Source: Gnetum montanum
Lineage: Eukaryota > Streptophyta > Gnetopsida > Gnetales > Gnetaceae
Reading direction: 5' to 3'
Length of the DNA: 64,000 bases
Assembly (NCBI GenBank): GCA_015680685.1
Contig: MNCI01006123.1
Coordinates: forward strand, 353,816-417,815
The position numbers and the translations under genes were made by a program. Below the pieces are notes generated by a model that searched no databases, had not been told where the DNA came from, and saw nothing but the letters and a program-made list of their open reading frames with translations. Position 1 is the first letter of the stretch; each line of letters starts with the position of its first letter. Positions 58,191-64,000 of this stretch are shown one piece after another.

Positions 58191-58215
58191 TAATCCACCT
58201 CATACTATTTTTTTT

Positions 58216-58593
58216 GAGAGAATGTTCAGGAATGTATTACTGAAAGAAAGGTACACGACTATACAAGTACAAGTACAAGTGGGGGTGGCCCACCCCGAAA
58301 GGGGNGGGTGGCCCACCTCGAAAGGGGGTGGGGGGGGAGCCCCGGGCCCCACAAAAGATAGTGAAAAAACCATGCTGACCCCCACACGGCGGCTAAAAAC
58401 CTCGAAGCCGTACAGACGTTCAAAAGACCCCCCCCCCCCCATGGGGGGGGGCACACCCCNNNGCACCCCCCCAACATGGGGGGGGCGCACCCTCAGCACA
58501 AAGGCAAGTGCAAAAAACACACGGGGGGGCACACCCCACACCCACGACGAACCCAACAAGGAAGGGGCGGGAACAAGGGAGAGAGGGGAAGAG
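58216..58593 (-). other. E8 3' UTR
   Basis: Non-coding sequence after the J-domain stop with long G/C runs and Ns at 58305 and 58460-58462. Contains two GGTGGCCCAC repeats and ends in a normal-looking A/T-rich tail. The long frame 58200-59060 crossing it is Arg-rich and not real. Confidence 0.6.
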
Positions 58594-58872
58594 CTAGGGG
58601 TGGGTCGGCAGCTGGTGGCAGGCACACCGAGGCAACTCCAACTCATGGAGCATATCCAGGGTGGCCCGATGATCCTCCGTGTCGACGAAGTTCGCGGCCT
58701 GCTGGAACCCCTGCAGACGAGCCTCGCGCCTGCACTGGTTCGGCGATGAATCCCCCGCATCTGGGTGGAGTCTAGCGGACGTATGCCGGATGTGCCTTCT
58801 GAGCTCCCCCCAGGAGCTCTCACAGCTAATACCAAGGACGGTATACGGGCAACGCCCCCCCCTAAACCACTA
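58594..58872 (-). pseudogene. E8: C-terminal J-domain (DnaJ-like)
   Basis: In the same frame as the coiled coil upstream. Helix I reads YTVLGIS; helix II contains ELRRHIRHTSARLHPDAG with the HPD motif; helix III contains FQQAANFVDTEDHRATLD. The spacing from the helix-I tyrosine to HPD is 26 residues, as in E. coli DnaJ. J-domains stimulate Hsp70 ATPase through HPD. The frame ends at TAG 58594-58596 after CACHQLPTHP. Two in-frame TAG stops lie upstream (58870-58872, 58930-58932), so this copy is not translatable as one protein. A J-domain is not a known part of LINE ORF2. Confidence 0.72.
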
Positions 58873-58929
58873 GCGAGCACTGTGCTGATGCGCCCGGTCG
58901 AGCTGCCGCTGCCGTTGCAGCTCCTCCTC

Positions 58930-59230
58930 CTACAGACACTCCTGCTCCTCCCGGGCCGCCGCCTCCTGGGCCTGCCGGTCCACCTCCTCCTGCCGCAGCT
59001 CCTCCCTGATCTGGTCCCGGATCTCATCTGTGAGCTGGGCACGCAGGGTCTCCATCGCAAGCGTATGCTGCCTGTTCAGTTGCAGCGCCTGCTCCTGGAG
59101 CTGGGTTTCATGGTCGGCCCGCCACTTGGCCAGGGCCTCAGCCCATCGAGCCTCCGATGACCGTTGTTCGGCCTCCCTGGCAGCAGCAACCACCCGCCGA
59201 AGCTACGCCTCCCAGAGCGGGGGGGCACTG
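58930..59230 (-). pseudogene. E8: coiled-coil segment
   Basis: About 90 codons with heptad-like Ala/Glu/Gln/Arg content (AREAEQRSSEARWAEALAKW and onward). It continues, after one TAG, into the J-domain frame. A one-base frameshift around 59215-59240, in runs of G, separates it from the Pro-rich linker upstream. Confidence 0.65.
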
Positions 59231-60038
59231 GGGGGATCGGGCGAGAGGGCAGGGTTGCGGTGGGAGCGGCGGCCCTAGGACAGATGGAGAGCAGCCAACC
59301 GCCGAGGAGTAGAGGAAGGGGGGAAGCAGGAGGGGAAACAGGGGGAGGGGCAATGCGACGCCCCCTAGCGGGGGCCGAGGACAGGCCCGACACCCCCTGC
59401 TCCCCCGCCCCCCTCCACAGGGCCAAGATAAGCCCCGACCGGTGACCCCGCCGCTGGAGACGGAGGGCCTCGAGGAAGAAGCGCGGCAGGTTAACCCGGG
59501 TGCCCTCCTACAAGCACCGCAGGAAGGTGAAATGCAGCCCCTAGAGCTTGGACACATTTCCCGACTGCACAAAGAAGCGCTCAACTAAGACGGCCACATG
59601 AGCCCAAAGACGCGGGAGGGAAGTCCGAGGGACCTGATGGCTCTGCGTTCTCGGGGAAAGGCCCTTGAAAAAGACCGCCGAGTTATGGAGGCCACGGGAA
59701 GCTGGCAAGATGATCTCCCCAGCGGCCGGGATCCCCAGGTAGTTGGCCAAAGCAGCCTCTGTCAGGCGAATAACTCGGCCACGGAAGAAGGTTTGATCGC
59801 TGCGCCAGTTGGTAAAGAAGGAATTGTCAGACAGGTTAGGGTCCCCGACCAACTGCGGCAGCAGCGCGTCCCATCCGCAATGGCAAACCATCCGCCATAG
59901 CTCCTCATCTGCCTGGAAGTCCGTGCAGCCAGGCTCGTACGTCGGCGTCTGCCCCATCGCGGCCACCATCTCACACCAAGCCCGGCGCGTCTGCTGGATA
60001 AGTTGCTGGGGGGAGGGGGTAGCCGCCTGAGAGAACAC
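59231..60038 (-). pseudogene. E8: Transposase_32-like region and Pro-rich linker
   Basis: An open stretch 60038-59541 continues past TAG stops to about 59400. RVIRLTEAALANYLGIP, then LHNSAVFF, then LWAHVAVLVERFFV, then NLPRFFLEALR follows the layout of plant Transposase_32/plant-mobile-domain-like proteins. A Pro/Ala-rich linker leads to the coiled coil. The segment is in frame with the end of the LINE ORF2 (ARNRTVFSQAA). The domain name is from pattern memory and moderately sure at best. Confidence 0.5.
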
Positions 60039-60552
60039 AGTGCGGTTCCGTGCCTTCCACGCAAGCCAAAGTAAAAGCGCCGCCCAAGAATCACCGTCAA
60101 ATCACCGCGGAGGGGGTCTTCTGCATGCGCGCCAAGTGGCACGCATGCAAAGGGCAGTCATAAATGAAGTGGTTGAGAGTCTCCGGGTCGAGGCCACAAC
60201 GCAGACACGTGGGGTCCTGCAAGACGCTGCGCTGCTGCAGGAACACACGTACGGGGAGCGCGGCGGATTTAAGCAGCCAAAGAAAGATTTTCACTTTTTC
60301 GGGGAGCCGCCCGCGCCAAACCACCATCCAACCGTCTTCAGGAGGGTATTTATGGGCCAAAAGGGTGCGTGGCTCGAGGTGGAGCCAGTTCTTGTCCAGC
60401 ATCCACCGCACGTGCTGGCAGAGAGTCGACCAAGGCTTCGAGACATGTGACCCAGAGATCCAGGGCGTGTACTTCCGGTGAACGATACGGCCCCACTGAC
60501 TGCACTCCCCCCGAGCCCGAGTGAGCCGACAAACTAGCCGCTGCTGCCCCAT
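60039..60552 (-). pseudogene. E8: LINE ORF2 C-terminus with zf-RVT domain
   Basis: The frame 60552-60097 contains the zf-RVT (PF13966-type) signature: WRGRLPEKVKIFLWLL, then PVRVFLQQRSVLQDPTCLRCG, then PETLNHFIYDCPLHACHL, with the CxxC...H...C pattern. This module follows RT in plant L1-type LINEs. A frameshift near 60100 leads to SWAALLLWLAWKARNRTVFS, the usual sequence after the module. RT and endonuclease are absent because of 5' truncation. Confidence 0.85.
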
Positions 60553-60599
60553 CGCACACTCGTCCTCGAACTATGGAAACTATGGAATGTTGTGTACTG

Positions 60600-62101
60600 A
60601 TGAAATATCTTGAGCATGAGGTGGAATATCTACTAGAATAGTAATATACTTTAAGAACTCCTCCAATACCAAATTATGTTCCTTATAATTTGAGATAAGA
60701 ATGAAAAGAGAGAGATTTTTGCCTTTGATTTTATTACTACTATGATTTGAGAAAAAGCTTTGTCCCTAGGGTTTGCATCTTTGATGGAATGTGGAGAGGG
60801 AATAGAGTATGATATGATAAAAGATAGTACGGCAATGAGGAAACAAGAAGTAGCATTAGGTTAACTTTGAAAATATACTTTCTTTTTATTTTGAGAAGGG
60901 TTTTTGGTAGTCTATTCTTTCTCCTTATCTCTATCTTATTTGGACTTCTTTTGAGCATGTGTTAGGATCTTAACTAGTGATGTTTGGGTAGTAAGTAATG
61001 GTAGTTCCAATAAGGTGATGAGGATAAGGGACATGATGGAGGAGGAATTACATAAGGAAAAATAAGGGGAAATCAACTAGGCAAGATGGAGAAGGCATCA
61101 TAGTATTATATGAGATCTATGATGAATTGTGTTCTTTGTATATTCTAGATAGCTAAAGTAGGAAAATTATTTGTAAGAAGATTTATGAAAAAAATAGCTT
61201 AGGTCTAAGAGGAATAGCTTGTGAGGATCTTTGGAAATTAATTTGATAGGGATTTATCTAGGTAACAAATGAGGTTTTGGGATGATAACCTTTGGATTCA
61301 AGGTGAAATGCAAATACTCATTTGGAATGGAAATTTGGAGGCTCTTATAAGATCTACAAATCTTAATTATTGGGTTAAGCTAATATGTTGAAGATTCTTT
61401 TTCATTTTTCAAAAAGATCCTGGATGTCATATTTGAGTGCATTATAGTTGTCTAAATCATGATCTATAGCCTCATGGTAGTACCAAAATTTGTTAAGATT
61501 GTACCATCTTGGAACTAGCAAGTATTCCTTCATACCTTGGGAAGGATCTATGACTAGAGTCTACAAGTGTCTCAATCTAGGTTGAAATTGATTCAATATC
61601 TATTTTGGAGTTATGTGCCCATCTCTTAGCAATGTGTTGTAGAGTTGAGTGTATGTCAATGAAAACCTAAAATATTTAGTTCTATCTTTGAGCTATCTCA
61701 TTTGCTAACCTCCTTCAATAAAGTCTCCCATAAATTATTGGTAGTGGATAAGGATGCTGGTGAAGTTTGATTCACCAAAGATACTATTTATCCTACATTT
61801 TGTAAGATCTTTTCTTTAGCTACCTTGTTGATTCTTGATCATTTTGTTGAATGGTCATCTTTTCAATGTGCTTGACTAAGGTAATGACATTATGGAGACT
61901 AAGTGACCTAGGATAGACTAGCTTGCTTTTAATATAATCATTCACAGCTCCCTTGAAAATATCAAATAGTAGATCATCAAATAGTAGATGAGTAAGCTCC
62001 ATTTTAGCTAATGTCCATTGAGAGATGAACTTAAAGATGGATTCATCATGAGTTTGTTTGATAATTAGGAGTTTGTGTAAAATGAAAACCTTAGTGATAT
62101 T
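60600..62101 (-). pseudogene. gag: E7 gag
   Basis: The minus-strand gag core shows LAKMELTHLLF and IFKGAVNDYIKSKL (62040-61900), homologous to the E3 gag core. Downstream, near 61470-61400, a degenerate zinc-knuckle region (WYYHEAIDHDLDNYNALKYD) aligns with the E3 knuckle but has lost its cysteines. 60600-61390 is uninformative linker. The 5' part is cut off by E9 at 62101. Confidence 0.75.
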
Positions 62102-62982
62102 TGATGAGACATCAATAGGACAAGTTGTATCAATGCATGCCCATTAATGCTACCCCATCAATGCATGTTAGTATGCGTTGACATAGACATGTCAATGTTG
62201 ATGTAATCATTGCCTATATCAATATGTGCATCCCTCACATTTGTGACATGTCTTAGTCATGGCCTTAGTTGAAATGTTGCAGTTTCATTTCCCTAGAGTT
62301 AGAATTTTTTATCTTTAAGTGTCTATAGTATAGATCTAAGAGATTGTATGGAGTTTTATTCAAATTCCCTTGTACTTAAACACATTGGCATGAAAGCAAT
62401 AAAATTGAGATTATCCTACATCCATTGTAGCACTTGAACTAGATTAACTTTACTTTCCTACACTTTACATTATTGTCCATGATTAAGCAATTAATGTTAT
62501 TAATGTTTTTTATCATAAACACATGAGTATGACCACTTTGAGCATAATGTGTTAATGCTTGGTAATCCCCACAATGGATATTTGGTACATCTAGTAATAA
62601 CCAATTGGTAACCTAATAGTTTTAACACTAGTGTAGGATGTGTACAGCAAGTGGGAATGGTTACTCCACATTAAGATAGTTATGAGATTTGCTAATTAGT
62701 TAAATAATTAATTGTTAAACCTTTATTCAATCATCAAGTCATTAGGATAAAGATATATTAAAAATAATGACAAAAATATAAATTACATATCCTAACCACA
62801 CATAATCGTACACACTAATAACACATGAGTATGAGTTAGGAAGACAATAATGTTGCAACTACATGATTCACTAGTTATAAATATTGACCACTTGAATTAC
62901 TAAGTTTATGGAGTTGAAATAGATTGCTAGTGAATGCTTATGATTTGTATGATTGGGCATAGGGGATACCTACTACTCATCA
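62102..62982 (+). repeat. E9 5' LTR
   Basis: About 881 bp. The right end CTACTCATCA plus primer site is clear. The left start TGATGAGAC at 62102 is inferred from the loss of gag reading there and the TGATGA start of relatives. Strongly diverged from E6 but with the same layout. Confidence 0.65.
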
Positions 62983-62983
62983 T

Positions 62984-63001
62984 TGGAACCATTTCTAATG
63001 A
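62984..63001 (+). other. E9 primer-binding site, decayed
   Basis: TGGAACCATTTCTAATGA, one base after the LTR; recognisable by position and by comparison with E6. Confidence 0.55.
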
Positions 63002-63136
63002 TTTAGTTTTTTTAAGTGGGAAAATATTATTAATTAGTGAATTCATATACAAGTATTATGAGGAGAACATAATGACATATCTCTTATAATAAAAATAATA
63101 GCATTATCATAAGGCACACTTAAGTTTATTTTTGAA

Positions 63137-63747
63137 ATGGCTTCTACTCATAGGAAAAAATCACCACCACATGATGACAAAAATAATAGGAAACATGAGA
63201 GAATGCCAAAAACTATTCGTGAAAGCCTCAATAGTTGAAAGTTGTTTACACCCATCTGAATCCCTATTATCCAAACTTCACATTCATTCTTCATCAGGAT
63301 GAGTAGCTATGATGAAGAGATATAGATGGTAGCATTGTGTTACCTTCTAATCAATCCATTCCTGCCATGCTCATAAACCAACTCATGAGACTGGATGTTG
63401 AAGCAATAGGGCTTGAATATGAAATGATGTATCAAATCTCTAGGGATTATTAGCCTACTGAAGTGCAGCTTCCCAAGGAAAAATGCATGAAGGCTTGATA
63501 TGAATCCTCCAAGGATAAACAAGTCCCAATGCCATTATTCTTTTAGCTGCATAAAGAGGATGAGGATTTCTTTTCTGTCCATTCTTAATATGCAAACTCT
63601 CCTCCTTTTTTAAAGAATGATTCCCTTCACCAATGGTTGTAGTCAACCTTGGAGAATCTTGGCGATAGAAAGATAGGTTCTAAGAATCAAGAAGCCTTAA
63701 AAGAAAAATCTCATAGTCATTCATCTAAGGAAAGAGAGAATGAAAAG
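63137..63747 (+). pseudogene. gag: E9 gag, N-terminal part
   Basis: ATG 63137 starts MASTHRKKSPPHDDKNNRK. After frameshifts a stretch with FTFILHQDE, DIDGSIVLPSNQSIPAM and YEMMYQISRDY aligns with the E4 gag N-terminus (FTFVFHQDEQLHWRDLEGNIV). Several stops. Cut by E10. Minus-strand frames at 63340-63646 are shadows. Confidence 0.65.
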
Positions 63748-64000
63748 TGATGGGATGTGATATCACATCCTCCCCTGTGATATCGCATACGTGATATCGT
63801 GGTGCACCGTCATATTTATAAATAAGAGGCAGCTCTCCCTTGTTTCCCCATCCTAGGCTAGATAGTAGGGAAACTCTGGTAGATTGATCACTCCAGAGAT
63901 AGAATATTTTCCATGTGCCCGTAGTAGGAGTCCTAAAGTGAATGGATCTTTATTCGAGCAAACATTGTACCTGAACACAAGTTTGTATATGGAAATAAAG
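63748..64000 (+). mobile_element. E10: LTR of the E4 family, running off the window
   Basis: TGATGGGATGTGATATCACA start, GATATC words at 63757-63800, TATA box at 63817-63824. The rest is collinear with the complement of the E4 5' LTR from its U3 end. Whether it is a 5' or 3' LTR cannot be told, but its abrupt start within E9 gag suggests the left end of an element inserted on the plus strand or a solo LTR. Confidence 0.85.
63817..63824 (+). promoter_or_regulatory. TATA box, E10 LTR
   Basis: TATAAATA about 70 bases from the LTR start, after the GATATC cluster. Confidence 0.65.

Larger units (their letters stand above)
58208..60569 (-). mobile_element. E8: GC-rich, 5'-truncated LINE-like insertion
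   Basis: A 2.36-kb block of clearly higher GC than the AT-rich flanks, with many CpGs retained, interrupts E7. On the minus strand it starts within a LINE ORF2 C-terminal region and ends in a run of eight A (58208-58215), as expected for target-primed reverse transcription with 5' truncation. ACTA at 58204-58207 and 60570-60573 is a possible but very short target duplication. CpG retention suggests it is younger than its surroundings. Confidence 0.7.
53823..62101 (-). mobile_element. E7: Tat-like relic (3' LTR, protease, gag)
   Basis: Minus-strand element with gag and protease homologous to E3, but with RT and integrase deleted. It is interrupted by E8 between gag and protease and truncated at 62101 by E9 within gag. 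Its purine tract matches that of E5. Confidence 0.7.
62102..63747 (+). mobile_element. E9: Athila-like element, 5' part
   Basis: LTR, decayed primer site, leader and gag start, inserted in E7 gag and itself interrupted by E10 at 63748. gag homology is closest to E4. Confidence 0.65.

Noticed and set aside
58200-59060. 286-codon Arg/Ser-rich minus-strand frame, the longest in the window
   Set aside because: It overlaps the coiled-coil and J-domain frame in another register, crosses Ns and G/C runs, and has no domain pattern; GC-rich sequence keeps frames open by chance.
58190-60625. CCACCTCAT (58194) and ATGAGGTGG (60616) as terminal inverted repeats of the GC-rich insert
   Set aside because: They lie in flanking E7 sequence at unequal distances from the insert, and the insert ends in a poly(A) run like a LINE; coincidence is likelier.
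1-64000. tRNA, rRNA or intact host genes
   Set aside because: I scanned for cloverleaf boxes, rRNA-like GC-rich blocks and long host-like exons and found none that I could support.

Overview
The window is a repeat graveyard from a large plant nuclear genome. It is AT-rich, has no recognisable intact host gene, and is almost filled by Ty3/gypsy LTR retrotransposons inserted into one another. Lineage clues are the Athila/Tat-type polymerase motifs, 18-nt primer sites resembling the complement of the plant tRNA-Asp 3' end, and LTRs of 0.6-2 kb diverged by roughly a tenth. A gymnosperm or another giant-genome seed plant fits, but nothing here fixes the species. Names E1-E10 below are mine, in rough coordinate order.

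Left third (1-29152). E1 is the 5' end of a minus-strand Athila-like element (gag start, primer site, LTR). It abuts E2, a heavily mutated plus-strand Athila-like element whose pol remnant (1600-4540) is cut by E3, an 18,749-bp Tat-like element on the minus strand (4915-23663). E3 has two 2016-bp LTRs and a matching ACCAC target duplication. It carries gag, protease, RT and integrase remnants. Between protease and RT it holds about 5 kb with a plus-strand, apparently intron-containing gene relic with its own TATA box, bracketed by a minisatellite that recurs in the 3' UTR. E2 resumes at 23669 with a spliced-looking third ORF (Transposase_32-like plus coiled coil) and a 3' LTR.

Middle (29153-53800). 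E4 (29630-35965, minus) and E6 (45107-50953, plus) are structurally complete non-autonomous elements with LTRs and target duplications. E4 encodes gag and protease, E6 gag only, and neither has RT or integrase. Between them lie about 9 kb of AT-rich DNA without genes. It contains a roughly 1-kb tandem repeat in which a 573-bp piece bounded by single Ns appears inverted, probably an assembly error. E6 sits in the 3' end of another plus-strand element (E5), whose LTR starts at 51424.

Right end (53800-64000). E7 is a minus-strand Tat-like relic (3' LTR, protease, gag, no pol). It is interrupted by E8, a GC-rich 2.36-kb 5'-truncated LINE-like insertion with a poly(A) end. E8 links a zf-RVT domain to a Transposase_32-like region, a coiled coil and a C-terminal J-domain with HPD motif, which is the most unexpected coding content here. 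E7 is also broken by E9 (plus LTR and gag start), itself interrupted by E10, whose LTR runs off the window.

The parts do not form a working pathway. Most frames carry stops typical of CAG-to-TAG or CGA-to-TGA decay, and catalytic residues are often lost. The biological content is the elements' architecture: captured or antisense genes, extra ORFs, shared promoter motifs and non-autonomous derivatives.
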